Translations under genes and position numbers: made by a program
Part shown: piece after piece, positions 12,692 to 23,877 of the stretch
Layout: each line of letters begins with the position of its first letter
How positions within the stretch are numbered: position 1 is the first letter of the stretch
Assembly (NCBI GenBank): GCA_028023455.1
Contig: JAQFVV010012441.1
Span: forward strand, 1,671,911-1,735,910
Direction of reading: 5' to 3'
Source of the DNA: Epiperipatus broadwayi
Lineage: Eukaryota; Onychophora; Udeonychophora; Euonychophora; Peripatidae
DNA length: 64,000 bases
The notes under the pieces: generated by a model
What the model was told of the DNA's origin: nothing
Seen by the model: only the letters and a program-made list of their open reading frames with translations
Database searches by the model: none

Positions 12692-13085
12692 ATGGTAGAT
12701 TTTGGTGGTTCATTTATGTATCAGATGTCCAAATATATTAGTAAGCTTTTACAAGTGTTTTTAGGATTTGGGGAAAATACTATTGCTTCATCTTTTGTTT
12801 TTATAAATAGTATTACAAATTTAGTGATTAATGAGAATATGTTATTGCTTCATTAGATGTAACAGAAATGTATATGATTCTATTGATAGAATGGATTCCA
12901 TAAAAATAATTGACCATCCATATTATATTCTTCAACCAAAAAGAAATCAAGTTTCTCTATTTACACTTTAACTTTATCAACATATTGACATTTTGTTATT
13001 AAACACATTTTCAGCCCTTTATCATCTTTCAAACATATCATATTATCACTCTCCAGCCTCTGTTTAAATTCTGAAATAGCCAATT
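12692..13085 (+). pseudogene. Penelope-like element reverse transcriptase fragment
   Basis: An open segment from 12692 encodes MSKYISKLLQVFLGF, then FINSITNLVINEN, and after a one-base frame slip near 12840 VIASLDVTEMY. The SKYI/LLQ block, the FxNxI block and the SxDVTxMY palm motif A, in this spacing, are what I know from Penelope-like element (PLE) RTs rather than LINEs or LTR elements. Weaker matches continue to about 13085, where a degenerate SPLSP-like stretch may mark motif B. No GIY-YIG endonuclease was identified. Stops and frameshifts make it a relic. It matters because PLEs are known carriers of hammerhead ribozymes, which are also present in this window. Confidence 0.65.
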
Positions 13086-13179
13086 CTGATGATTTCTCAT
13101 AAGGCACATCACATTAAATTTATTACATTTAATTTTCTTGATAATATTATCAGCAAAATTATTATCACCAGGGATCAAT

Positions 13180-13520
13180 TGAAATGAACCCATAATTATT
13201 GACCATGCCTAAATTAGGCTTAAACTTATCATGAACCTGATTGTTAAATTGGCACTTTATTTGCTTAAGTTCAGTTTATATAGTACAAAGAAGAGAAAGT
13301 TTTTCAAGTAATATACTGATTTGAAAATAAGGCTTATAATAAGTTTGCATTGATTTAGGCAATTCAAGTATGATTAGGGTGTTTAAAAAATAAACTCTAA
13401 GGATAGATGATCCACCTATGCTTTTAAAAGATTTATTGATGGGATGGTGCATGCCTATTTTATAGTGCATATGTGAAGAGATTACTTCCACAATATTACA
13501 CCCACCCACACACATATATA
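13180..13520 (+). repeat. Interspersed repeat ending in a CA/TA microsatellite
   Basis: Matches 26290-26640 (same orientation) and more weakly 26690-26960. Landmarks are CTAAATTAGG, AAATTGGCAC and AATATTACAC, followed by an AC then AT run at the right edge. A 79-codon minus-strand frame here and an 86-codon one at 26 kb are translations of the same repeat and have no recognised domain. Confidence 0.65.
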
Positions 13521-13640
13521 TATATTATAATGGTCTGGGTGTTTTTGGAAGTTCCAGTCTTACCGTATCTGCCATACAGGGCACCACAAGGCTATTGGAA
13601 CCTGGAAAATTTATAGAGTAGGTAGATACATAAGTTAAGA
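13520..13640 (-). repeat. 1.24-kb repeat, copy 1, distal piece
   Basis: Reverse complement of about 63630-63745, beginning at an AT run and TATAATGGT and passing through GGCACCACAAGGCTATTGG-like sequence. In copy 2 this piece is contiguous with the rest of the repeat. Here it is separated from the remainder (15052-16190) by about 1.4 kb. Confidence 0.75.
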
Positions 13641-13834
13641 TTCAAATTTTACATATGTATTTTAAGTGACCATCAGCCCTAGTCACTAGCTCATGGAGCA
13701 GCAGAGATAATGTATACTTTATAATATATAAATTCTTACTTAAAAACATTTTCAATCTAAAAAAATAAATAAAAGCCACATAACACACACAAACATTTAT
13801 TAAAACATATATAAAATTTAGCATTATTATTTTA

Positions 13835-14779
13835 TGTAATATAGGGTACATGAGCACAGACTTTCAGATGACCCATCACTCTCCACTCTATCTAATATCA
13901 CTGATACACTCAAGCACATATATGCTGAAAAGATAAATAATCACCAATATATGTATTTCATGCTAAACCAGCAATCATCAGTTGGTCCAGATTATCATCT
14001 CCCACACATATATACTATAAGTGCTCAGATATATATTAAGATAGACAATCTTCCTACTTTAATGGACAGGCTCCAATCTACTACACCCTCCAACTCTTCA
14101 ACCATCCATCCAATTGAAAATCTGATGATGGAATGCTCAAAGGCCACCCTGAGGCCGAGATTCTTGTCACACCCATGTTGACCTAAAGTCAATTTGAACC
14201 CCACATGTACAGGACATAATCCATTTAATACATGTGCAAGGATGGGCAGACATCTCTATAATGTAATAACTGAAAACAGGCTTATTATATACCTGTGTGT
14301 CTATATATGTAATATAGGGTACATGAGCACAGACTTTCAGATGACCCATCATGTCCTGTACATGTGGGGTTCAAATTGACTTTAGGTCAACATGGGTGTG
14401 ACAAGAATCTTGGCCTCAGGGTGGCCTTTGAGCATTCCATCATCAGATTTTCAATTGGATGGATGGTTGAAGAGTTGGAGGGTGTAGTAGATTGGAGCCT
14501 GTCCATTAAAGTAGGAAGATTGTCTATCTTAATATATATTTGAGCACTTATAGTATATATGTGTGGGAGATGATAATCTGGACCAACTGATGATTGCTGG
14601 TTTAGCATGAAATACGTATATTGGTGATTATTTATCTTTTCAGCATATATGTGCTTGAGTGTATCAGTGATATTAGATAGAGTGGAGAGTGATGGGTCAT
14701 CTGAAAGTCTGTGCTCATGTACCCTATATTACATATATATAGACACACAGGTATATAATAAGCCTGTTTTCAGTTATTA
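13835..14779. mobile_element. 945-bp hairpin element with 13-bp target duplication
   Basis: Arms 13835-14217 and 14352-14733 (about 383 bp each) are near-perfect reverse complements; both translate to the same meaningless ~73-codon frame. The element is bounded by the same 13-mer CATTATTATTTTA at 13822-13834 and 14780-14792. The loop (14218-14351) is not unique: 14256-14350 repeats, inverted, the outer end of the right arm plus the tail 14734-14779. Read on the minus strand the left half is therefore a partial head-to-tail dimer (arm end, tail, linker, whole arm) joined to an inverted monomer. No protein domain was recognised. A transcript would form ~380 bp of double-stranded RNA. Confidence 0.8.
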
Positions 14780-14792
14780 CATTATTATTTTA

Positions 14793-15051
14793 ATATGTTT
14801 ACTTTAATTTTTTATATAAAACATTATAACTTTACTTTAGATTTTAATTTACAAGCAACTTTTTATTTTAGAAGTTCACACAGATGAGTTTAATATTTTA
14901 TTAAAATGTCGAGTATGGATAGACTACATAGATTGCATTTCAAAAGAAAATATTTTATTCCTTATTTAACCTTAGGCCAAAGTTCGCAGTCAAACCAATG
15001 CCAATCTATCTGATATATTGATGTATTCAATGTAGCATGAATATGACAGCA
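14793..15051. other. AT-rich spacer within interrupted repeat
   Basis: This sequence lies between the hairpin element and the proximal part of the 1.24-kb repeat and is absent from copy 2. No feature was recognised. Confidence 0.5.
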
Positions 15052-16190
15052 TAGTACCATACTGTCAGGAATGCACATCTGAACAGTATGGTTGTAGTGA
15101 AAAAATTGTCTCTCATCCAGTACAGGAATGTTACATCTGTCTGGTAAGAAGAACAATAAAAAAAACTCCATAGGAAGGGATTGCAGTCCTTTCTGCCGAC
15201 TTATGATCTCATTCCATAAGCAAAAAGAGGTGATCCACAAAGCAGGGAATACCAATCTGTCTCCGATGGTCAATGAGAAATAGGCTTATTTTGCCCAAAT
15301 GCAGTGTATAATGTGATCCTGCATGTAGTGGCTCTTCAGGCTATATTTACTAATTACACCAATATATGCAATCCATTAACCCAATTTAACTACGAAACAA
15401 ATAACCTAAGATTAATTTTCCCTTAATTAAACTAATATAATTTACAAATCTATGCAGCCATACATGCTCGACTTAAATTTAACATTTATTAAAAGTCGTT
15501 TAACAAAAAAAAAATCATAATAAAAACTTAAAAGAATGAAAAAAATAACTTAATGGAAATGATTTTAAAAAAAATACATCAAATAAAATTAATTATTACT
15601 AATAATTTACATTGGTCAGATAGGATTCTATTTCTATTAAATACTGAAAAGATGGAATTAAAGTTCTTATTGTTTTGAAAATGTTCATTAGTTATATGGT
15701 TCTTACTGTTTTAAAAAGTCTGTAGTTCTAATTGCTTGTAATTTGGAAGGTGTCAATTCCCACGACATCCAGTTAGCCATTGGTCTTTTCTTGTAGTTGG
15801 TATTTTATTGCCAGGCCCAGATGTCCTATAGTCCACAATATGGGAAAACAATTTTTCATTATTTTAGAACAACTGAAGGAATTGAAAGTGCATCTTTCAA
15901 TCCCTTCTCCTTCAACTCTCTCTGACTTAACATATATCACACTCTCTCTATCACATCTCTTTATTCTCTTTTCCCTTTATAGTAAACTTTTGGATACAGT
16001 GGACACTACATCATGATGATGTTTCTTTCATTGAGGTCAGTTTCCTGAGGGATTTCTTTTATTGGCTATTAGTTTCTATTGTTTTTCTCTCATATCTCAC
16101 CTTTAATTATACATTTTGAGATGCCCGAGGGCTAGTTCACTTGGATTAATTAAAATAATCATTTCCATTTTACACAATAGAATTAAAATA
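15052..16190 (-). repeat. 1.24-kb repeat, copy 1, main piece
   Basis: Reverse complement of about 62505-63638 with scattered differences. Landmarks are the AATCATTTCCATT block near 16155, the CATCATGATGATG block near 16010, the pyrimidine-rich stretch at 15900-15960, and the block near 15100-15290 that gives a 103-codon minus-strand frame. That frame has no recognised domain and is shifted in copy 2, so it is not called as a gene. Confidence 0.75.
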
Positions 16191-16194
16191 CATT

Positions 16195-16380
16195 AAAGAT
16201 CAGCCTTTCAAGCTATTGTGCATGCACTTTTTACGAGTGTTAATAATAAATGAATACTTTCATTCCCAACACAAAATATAGTATTTAAGAAAGAATAAAA
16301 TGAATCCACTTATTCTTTCCAACCCAAATGCTTATATATGGGCAAATCTTAAGTAATGGAAGTGAAAGGGTGAGGATAGA
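16195..16380 (+). repeat. Short interspersed repeat, shared with 23.9 and 34.9 kb
   Basis: TCAGCCTTTCAAGCTA at about 16201 recurs in both arms of the foldback at 23878-24008. The following part (AACCCAAATGCTT, then GAATCTTAAGT-like and GTGAAAG words) recurs at 34900-35035. The function is unknown. Confidence 0.55.
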
Positions 16381-16382
16381 CC

Positions 16383-16515
16383 ACTCACTTTAAATTACTC
16401 TTTACGATGTCTGAATGAATGACGTTGACAAAATTATCTAGAATTTACTAAACGTCATTGTCAAATGAAATGATGTCATTCATTCAGACATCGTAAACAG
16501 TAATTTAAAGTGAGT
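16383..16515. mobile_element. Foldback element, ~50-bp arms
   Basis: Arms about 16383-16433 and 16467-16515 are reverse complements (CACTCACTTTAAATTACT and its inverse), with a further inner pairing of GACGTTGACA-like sequence. It lies directly upstream of the LINE copy 2 3' end. No clear target duplication was seen. Confidence 0.65.
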
Positions 16516-16569
16516 GCTTTTAAGTCATTACATATACATTGAGCTATGTTCAATTTAAAATTTACAGAT

Positions 16570-17475
16570 TTCTATGTATATTTTGTATTCAGCAACATTT
16601 TACTTTTTTTCTCTTACTATTTCAAGCTTATCTCTAAATGCATTTGGATATAATCTTGAGTTGTTATTGTAAATAAATATGCATCTTATACACAATATTG
16701 CATATAGAACAAAAAAACTGGCACGTATGTGTGAATAAAAGCTATTATCAAAGTTTTCAAAAAGATATTTAATATCTATATTTTTATTCTAAAATATATC
16801 AGAAAGAAAAATGTAATATTGTGTTTCTGATTCTTTTTTGCAAAGATTACAGTAATCTACATATATCTGAAAGTATCTTTTATAGTTGTAAAAATTGCTG
16901 GTGGGTAAAGTCTCCAAGTTTATTTTTATCAAGAAATCAAAAAACTTAGGTTCAAGTGACCAGTATCTAAATTTGTGGCATAGTTGTTTATTTACAAAGT
17001 TAAGTGTCGATTTTTCTTGATAATTTGTAACTGGGTAAAGCAATGACTATACTTTTCAATAATGGTATTTACTATATGAAAAAAATGCACTATTCTGCAT
17101 TTCATGGAATGAATCTCTAAGTAATTTCAAATAACCAGGAACTGGAGGTGGTTTATCTGTTTGTGTGATTTTAAAAGCTATTTCAAGATAAGAAAATAAC
17201 TTACACATACTGAGATGATGTTAAGTGATTTTTTAATTTAAATAAGTTTATTGAATACAGGCCAAAGTCATTAGTGATAAAGGACATTGAAACCTTCTGA
17301 TTAAAATTGCTGTAATTTTTTTGCCTCCGATTAGTTTTCTAAGTTGTGTATAGATAAAGTCAATAAATTTCTTAGTAAACTTTATTATAGGGATGTAATA
17401 TATCACTCTTGTCATGATTAGCATATTCTATAATGAGGTCTTTGCATGAAGAGAGAAAAACACTTTTGATAATTG
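16570..17475 (-). pseudogene. LINE reverse transcriptase relic, copy 2, C-terminal half
   Basis: Homologous to 11080-11980. The minus strand reads through a thumb-like DFGLYSINLFKLKNHL segment (about 17220-17280) and an open 84-codon stretch (16789-17043) ending in YCNLCKKESETQY. That CxxC...ET pattern is a common LINE ORF2 C-terminus. It continues at 22388 after a 4.9-kb insertion: copy 1 is contiguous across the same point. Several stops and frameshifts indicate inactivity. Confidence 0.75.
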
Positions 17476-17999
17476 ATGTGTCCATATGTATTGAAACAGT
17501 AGGATCTGCTTTGCAGATCTTCGTTTCACCTTTTCTCACCTATTTCCTACCCTCATATCTTAGTTTGAACCCCAATGTATTGTAGTGTGTCTGCAATGTA
17601 CTTATATGCCGAAAATCCTGCACAATTTTAAACCACGAGTACAACTCTCATGTTATATATAAGTATAACTCATGCCCAAATAAATAAAATATTATGGACT
17701 ATGTGTATGTTCACATAATTTAGATTTATTTAAAAGTAGGTTATATAGGTTGTAATTGTGCACACACTATGATATTTATTTTAAAACTTATGTCAAAATT
17801 ATAAATTGTTAGTTAAAATTATTTTGTTTGAATCTATTTACAAAAATATAATACAGTCGTAATATATTTTTGATTTAAAATAAAATTCATATTCGTTTAG
17901 TAAATAGATTCAAATATTGAAATTTAAAAAATAAAATAATTTTCTTTTGAATTTTAAATCATGCCATATATTTTCTGTTAGAATAAATGAGGGTTGGTA

Positions 18000-18125
18000 G
18001 GAACAATAGTTTAATTATTTGTGTTTTTGTTTTGGTTTTGGGAAGGGGGGGTTGTTTTTGTTTATTTTTGTGGGAAAAAAATTTTTGTGGAGAGGAAAGG
18101 GGGGGGGGTTTTTTTTTGTGTTTTT
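18000..18125. repeat. G/T-rich low-complexity tract with G homopolymers
   Basis: Contains runs of 7 and 10 G amid T and A homopolymers, very unlike the surrounding sequence. It may be a real low-complexity tract or a sequencing/consensus artefact. Confidence 0.6.
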
Positions 18126-18407
18126 AATGTTATAGAAGCTTATCTAAAATATACAGCAGATGTCCACTTAATGTTTTCTTTCAATTAATAAAAGTTATTT
18201 TAATTAAATCAAGTTTGTAATTCGAATGTCAACAAGGAAATTAACAATAGAAATTAATTAAAATTTTGTTTAATTCCTTTAGACACTTGGATAGGATTAA
18301 TTACAGCTGATAAGTAAGCAGAGTCTGATATATTTTTGTAATGCTCCAGGGCAATTGTATTGTTCAATTCCACTACAAAAAGGAGGGTTTTCTTTTGTTC
18401 TCCATTC

Positions 18408-18497
18408 TAGTGATTTGCTAATGAAATGATTCTAGTGATTTGCTAATGAATGATTCTAGTGAAATTATTCTAGTGTAAATATTCTAGTAAAAATATT
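18408..18497 (+). repeat. Minisatellite built on ATTCTAGTGA
   Basis: The ATTCTAGTGATTTGCTAATGA-type unit appears twice and is followed by three shorter ~14-bp units (ATTCTAGTGAAATT, ATTCTAGTGTAAAT and ATTCTAGTAAAAAT), showing stepwise decay. Confidence 0.75.
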
Positions 18498-20531
18498 ATT
18501 CGATCAAGATTTCAAAATATATTTTCCTGAAATTTTTAGCTACGTGCTTGCGAACTTAAATTTGAAGCTGAGTTTTCGTCTCCAAATTAATTGACCATGT
18601 TTACAGTTTCACTTATGAATCACCCAACCTTCAAAATTGCTAACCTTGAAATGACCTGGAGTAGAGCTGGCAAGAAGACTATTTTCCTCTTGGGAATGGC
18701 CTGCCGCTACTCTAGACCATCGGAAGCTATCACATAAGAAACCCCGGAACTGCTGCTGCTGCCAAAAATATGAACAATTCCAGATTTTGCTGCTGAATTA
18801 TAAAATCTACTGACCATAAATCTACTTGAAAATGCTTCTCCAGTGGTAACCCCAAATTAACCCAAGAGCTCTTGTGATTCCTAACTAACATGCTATAGCT
18901 ATTTTAAATTGTTTTTCTTTCATTTTTACTTGACTTTATTATGTATTCCTTTAATGTGTTCTAATATAATCAATAATTTTGCTCTCTATCCTTGGGTTAA
19001 TATTTTATATTTATTAATCTTTCTTTTATTTTATTATGATAATGGGTCAAAATAGTCTTTGACCGAGTGAATTATTCCTTTTGTTGAAAGCAAGACACCG
19101 ATATTAAGGTATATTTTAAATTTATAAATAATTCCCAATTTTATTACCTCACAAATCACTCGTTTGAGGGCTATTCTAATCTTCATTAATATATACAACA
19201 ATTAAATAGTTTAAAATCTACATTTATCGATTTTAACCTAATATGAGAGTATGTGCTGGGTCAATGATTAAATGTGTCCCAAATGCATGATTGCATAAAT
19301 AAATCTCTGCTTTCTTTTTGAACCCGCAAGCATGCATTTTCCTATTTTAAAATCTTCTACTTTAATTTCAAAGTTCGTCATTGATGTCGAGAATATGCGG
19401 ACCCTTTTAAATGAATTTCTGGGAATTTGATTGGGCATTTTTTCCAATCTAAGTGAATCCATCTTGTATATTTTATATGCATTCATATAGTATTGCTGGT
19501 AAATGAATTGGTTGTTGAGGCCACTTTATTTTCTTTCCAAGGATTTTAAATGGCCAAGTCCATTCCCTTTTTGTTTCCTGCAGTTCCCAGGCAGAGTGTA
19601 TACTCAAATGTCACACCTGGGAATTAGACACAGCCATCACCCAGCTGATTAGTTGTGGATGAGTCCAAGCTTTGGCTGTCTGTGACAACACATTCCTGTG
19701 GGTCAGCGGTGAGATGCCCTCTGTAGTCATTCCAAATATTTTCCATTATTTTATATATAATTTTACAAAGCATCTGTGACTTAAATGTGTCACACCTTCC
19801 ATCCTTTAATAAATTCATTATTAGCATTACTGACCTCCCATCTGCTTTAATTATTATTATAAAATAAATGCCTTGATCACATTCCCACTTTATTACTTAG
19901 TAAGCTTTTGTTTGTGCTATTCTTGAAATCAATAAATATTCTATAACCCTTAATTTTAAATGTTTTATTAACTTTTTATAATTACTCAAAGCATCTCACA
20001 CATGTTCCCATCTCTTTTAAGCACATTATTGTAATATTATATTAGCCTGAGGGATAGAATATATTTTCTTTAAAACCCTTTTGTTACTTAATGAAATGTA
20101 ATGCCAACAATTATTTAGTAAGCGTCCCTGTCTCATATAAGCAGACAGTGGCATTATATATATATTTCTATATAAATAAATCTTTGAAATCATTTAAAAC
20201 TAATTTTGATCTTTTATTTTATTGATTCCTATCACTGTCTCGGTCTATATATCTATTTTCTACATTTCTTTTGTACATCCATAGACATTAATTAGCAACC
20301 TAAGCTTATCTTAGTATAGAGTCTTTTTGTTTCTCCCTGACCACCAGGCACCGGTAAAAGGTTATACTAGTAGTAGCATCAGATGCATTATCACATAGGT
20401 GGCACTGTGAAATTTGGACTTTAGATTCGAACTTAGTATATCTAGAAGGCAACCCCTCCTAGAATGTTCAGTTTCATGTTTGGGTTTGAATTCTGCAGTG
20501 TGTTAGCAAAATAGACAATTCTGACCATTAC

Positions 20532-21650
20532 AGTATGGACTATATACATTAAGACACAATGTTTTTAAATAATTAGAATAGCAAATAGTCCACAACAACT
20601 CTATTTCTACAGTTTGCTAATGTTCAATTTCCTCAATGTACATTCAGGCTGGCTGCTCCAAAAACAGTTCACAATGGGCAAGGTTTACACACACCTTGAC
20701 CCCAGTCCAGTTTAGATGCATACAAATGTTTCATAGTATAGCACTGTGACTGGCCTTAAGCTCTTTACAGCTTCCATCTCTGCAACAGTCTATCAGATAC
20801 TTCACTTGAAAACCGCTGGAAACTCAACTCTTTATTCAGCTGCTATCCAGATGGTTTCCTCAGACTTTGGTCTCCCCATCTCTGTGGGCTCTTTCAGCTA
20901 TACCCATGGACTACATTTCTACTCAGCACTGTACATTAACCACAAGCATTGATGTGAGATATCTCCTACTGGAATTGAACACGAATGTCTACTGGAGATG
21001 GACTCAAATACTCTCTTATGTAGTTGTTACCCAGTCTTTTTATAGCTTTCTGATAACTGCAGCAATTAATTACATTGTCCAATAAGCTAAGGTCTCTTAT
21101 CTGGAAATATTTGCAATCATCAAATATTTCTTGGAATTAAGGTTCACCATTACGTTAATGCCTTAATTAAATTCCTCAGTTATCAGTGCATGATCTAAAA
21201 ACAACCTCTCGAATAAATACTAGTTTTTCTGGAGTGCATAAACTTGTATGCAATTTTTACAAAATACAACACCTTGCCCCACTTCAGAAAAACTCTTGTT
21301 GTGATTCCTTGGTGTTTTGTTTTTCCATTCCTACTTGGAAGAAACATATTTCCTGTTATTTCATTCAGAAATATTCGATTCAAAAGTGCTGCTGAACTTC
21401 TTTGCCAGTTACATGTTCAATGGTGACTGCACAAGCATGGTGTAACTCAGCTTCCGATGTTGACTGTGCAAGCATTTTATTTTCAAACCTTCACTGTTGT
21501 TATAGTAGATTTGCTATTCACTTCCGTTATTAATGTTTTTACTAACTGGGATTTTCAACTGGTTTCTCCGTCTATGTCTAAGCTTGTTGTAGTGCAACTT
21601 ATTCACTACTCACAGGTTCAAAATGTGACTGTGCCATTGATGTGTTCATA
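20532..21650 (+). repeat. Tandem duplication, first unit (1119 bp)
   Basis: The first ~740 bp (20532-21270) repeat at 21651-22387 with a few percent differences. The remaining ~380 bp (21271-21650) are not repeated. Several short frames (for example MVSPSLWxLSAxPMDY in both copies) are conserved only because the DNA is duplicated. Confidence 0.85.
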
Positions 21651-22387
21651 TGTATGGACTATATACATTAAGACACAATGTTTTTAAATAATTAGAATAG
21701 CAAATAGTCCACAACAACTCTATTTCTACAGTTCGCTAATGTTCAATTCACTTGATGTACATTCAGGCTGGCTGCTACAAAAACGGTTCACAATGGGCAA
21801 AGTTTTCACCTTGACCCCAGTCCAGTTTAGCTGCACATGAACGCTACATAGTATAGCACTGCAACTGGCCTTAAGCTTCTTACAGCTTCCATCTCTGCAA
21901 CAGTCTATCAGATACTTCACTTGAAAACCGCTGGAAACTCAACTCTTTATTCAGCTGCTATCCAGATGGTTTCCTCAGGCTTTGGTTTCCCCATCTCTGT
22001 GGGTTCTTTCAGCTAAACCCATGGACTACATTTCCACTAAGGGCTGTACATTAACCGAAAGCACTGATGCGAGATATCTCCTACTGGAATTGAACAGGAA
22101 TGTCTACTGGAGATGCACTCAAATACTCCCATACATAGTTGTTACCCAGTGTTTTTATAGATTTCTGATAACTGCAGCAATTAATTACATTGTCCAATAA
22201 GCTAAGGTCTCTTATCTGGAAATATTTGCAATCAGCAAATATTTCTTGGAATTAACGTTCACCATTATGTTAATGCCTTAATTAAACTCCTCAGTTATCA
22301 GTGTGTGATCTAAAAACAACATCTCAAATAAATACTAGTTTTTCTGGAATGCATAAACTTGTATGCAATTTTTACAAAATACAACAA
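21651..22387 (+). repeat. Tandem duplication, second (partial) unit
   Basis: Copy of 20532-21270. It ends after ACAAAATACAAC, exactly where the LINE sequence resumes, so its end is the end of the inserted element. That placement resembles a terminal repeat, although no matching copy lies at the left end. Confidence 0.8.
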
Positions 22388-23480
22388 TAATGATTTAATA
22401 ATTTTCATTATTTTATTAGTAAGGTTATTCTGTATGTTTGTTCTCATTTGTGCATGACTAAGATAGAATGGAAACATTAAAAAAAGAATAGTTGTTCCCT
22501 TAAAGTGCTCTTTAGTCCAAGATCTTGTGTAAATTTACCAAGCACATGATTTTTCCATATTGAATGTGAGTTTATATTGTTAGCATGATCTTGAAGTAAT
22601 TTTATTACAATCACATTTGTTTCTGGATGATGGAAAAAGTGCAATATCATCCATTTAAGTGACACACTTAATACTGGTTTGAAGGTCTGATATGTATATA
22701 GCAGGTAATTTATTTCCAATAGTTTTCAACAGAGTATTTATGTACATACACTTGATGGAGAATTTTGTGGTAGTAAACAAGTGGAAATGATTTGAGGTGA
22801 TATTTGCACATTCTGAGTTTCATACATCTCTTTACTCTGAAGCTGATTTGTCAAAACATAAAGATATGATCTAGGAATGGTTGTGTCAGCAACTTAATCA
22901 GATTGTCTACAGAAACCATATCAAAAGTTGACATTATATCCAATTAAATCACCATTGGATTATTTTTTCTCTGTTCCAATGATTGTTTTAAATAAAAATG
23001 CTGCTTGACTAATGGAAGAACATTTTATTTAAAAAGCATTGGTACAATGTAAGTGACTGTATAATCTTTTAGGACTGCATCTAAGACTTTTATAGCCAAT
23101 GGACTTATTGATTTTGGTCTTAAATCATCTAAGGTTGAGAGCTTTACTTTTTTTTTCAAAAAAGATACTAGGGATATTGGATATTGTATGTTATCGATTT
23201 TGTATATTTCATTAGAAATTTTTTTGCTAGATTTGCCAAATATTTAGAAGTAAAGTAGTTGAAATGCTAATAGACAGAACAAGGTATTTCATGAAGATCA
23301 GAGTGACTGGCTTCAGGTATTGACTCAAATTTAATTGAAAATTCCATACGATTAAATTTATCATCATCATCAGTTTTCCAAACTTATCTGTTGGGTTATA
23401 AGGATCACCATTTTGTGACTTATCTTTGTAATATAAGTATGCTGACTCCAACTTAAATACTCTACTAATTGTTTCAGTCT
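22388..23480 (-). pseudogene. LINE reverse transcriptase relic, copy 2, N-terminal half
   Basis: On the minus strand, in protein order: STLDDLRPKSISPLAIK (about 23080-23130), the DxRPIS-type start of the RT fingers; palm motif A LDIMSTFDMVSVDNLIK (about 22900-22950); a GLPL-like motif B remnant; and MDDIALFPSSRNK (22616-22654), the catalytic YxDD region with Y lost. LTFNMEKSC-like sequence follows. Stops interrupt it, including a TAA just before motif A that copy 1 also has. Homology to copy 1 starts near 23003; the part from 23003 to 23480 is unique to this copy. It joins 16570-17475 across the 4.9-kb insertion. Confidence 0.75.
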
Positions 23481-23726
23481 GTATTTAAATAGCTGTTGGA
23501 ACTCTGATAGATGGAGGGTGGCCTAAAGCCCATCTAATGTAATTTCTTGAACATGTATGCGAATGTCCAAAATATATTCCCCTTTTTTAAATTGACAAAT
23601 ATTCTTTAACGCTTCTGCTGCATTATAAATTTTTTTAAGGTTTTACAATGTAGGCCATTCACTTACTATAGATAGAGTTTGTAGTATTCTTTTGTAAATT
23701 TTATCCATAAGATTCAATAGACCTGT

Positions 23727-23827
23727 CAAGCATTTGTGGTTGAGAGGTGAGCACAACTGCCTTACAAGCAGTTGTCCCAGGTTAGCGGGTTCGCTTCATG
23801 GCTGATGCTATGACACATGAAAAAAAA
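23727..23827 (+). mobile_element. tRNA-derived SINE, copy 1
   Basis: An A-box-like TGGTTGAGAGG near 23737 and a B-box-like GGGTTCGCTTC near 23787 lie at a spacing that suggests a type II (Ser/Leu-like) tRNA ancestor, followed by a short A-rich tail. Flanking repeats GATTCAATAGACCTGT (23711-23726) and GATTTAATAGTCCTGT (23828-23843) differ at two positions and look like an aged 16-bp target duplication. Related copies lie at 24867-24962 (-) and 47753-47862 (+). Confidence 0.75.
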
Positions 23828-23877
23828 GATTTAATAGTCCTGTGGTTGATGTTGTCCTTTTGGTATTTATGATTTAT

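Larger units (their letters stand above)
17476..22387. mobile_element. 4.9-kb insertion splitting LINE copy 2
   Basis: Comparison with LINE copy 1 (contiguous at about 11985) shows that everything between about 17476 and 22387 was inserted. The flanks read ATTGAT on the left and AATGATTT on the right, so any target duplication is short (about TGAT). The insert is less A/T-rich than its surroundings. Its right third is a 1119-bp tandem duplication whose last copy ends exactly at the insertion boundary. The first ~14 bases inside the left boundary (GTGTCCATATGTAT) recur with one change just before the second duplicate (21639-21652). Short minus-strand frames at 19268-19486 (72 codons) and 19624-19827 (67 codons) show no recognised domain. 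The element class is unknown. Confidence 0.65.

Noticed and set aside
14123-14165. CTGATGATGG...GGCCGAGA in the 945-bp hairpin arm as a ribozyme
   Set aside because: GAGA replaces GAAA and neither stem I nor stem III can be drawn convincingly.
14962-15273. 103-codon minus-strand frame
   Set aside because: It lies in the 1.24-kb repeat and is frameshifted in the other copy (63390-63620). No domain was recognised.
20532-22387. Pair of LTRs of an LTR retrotransposon
   Set aside because: The two ~740-bp direct repeats enclose only ~380 bp with no gag or pol, the left insertion border lacks a copy, and TG...CA ends are not evident.
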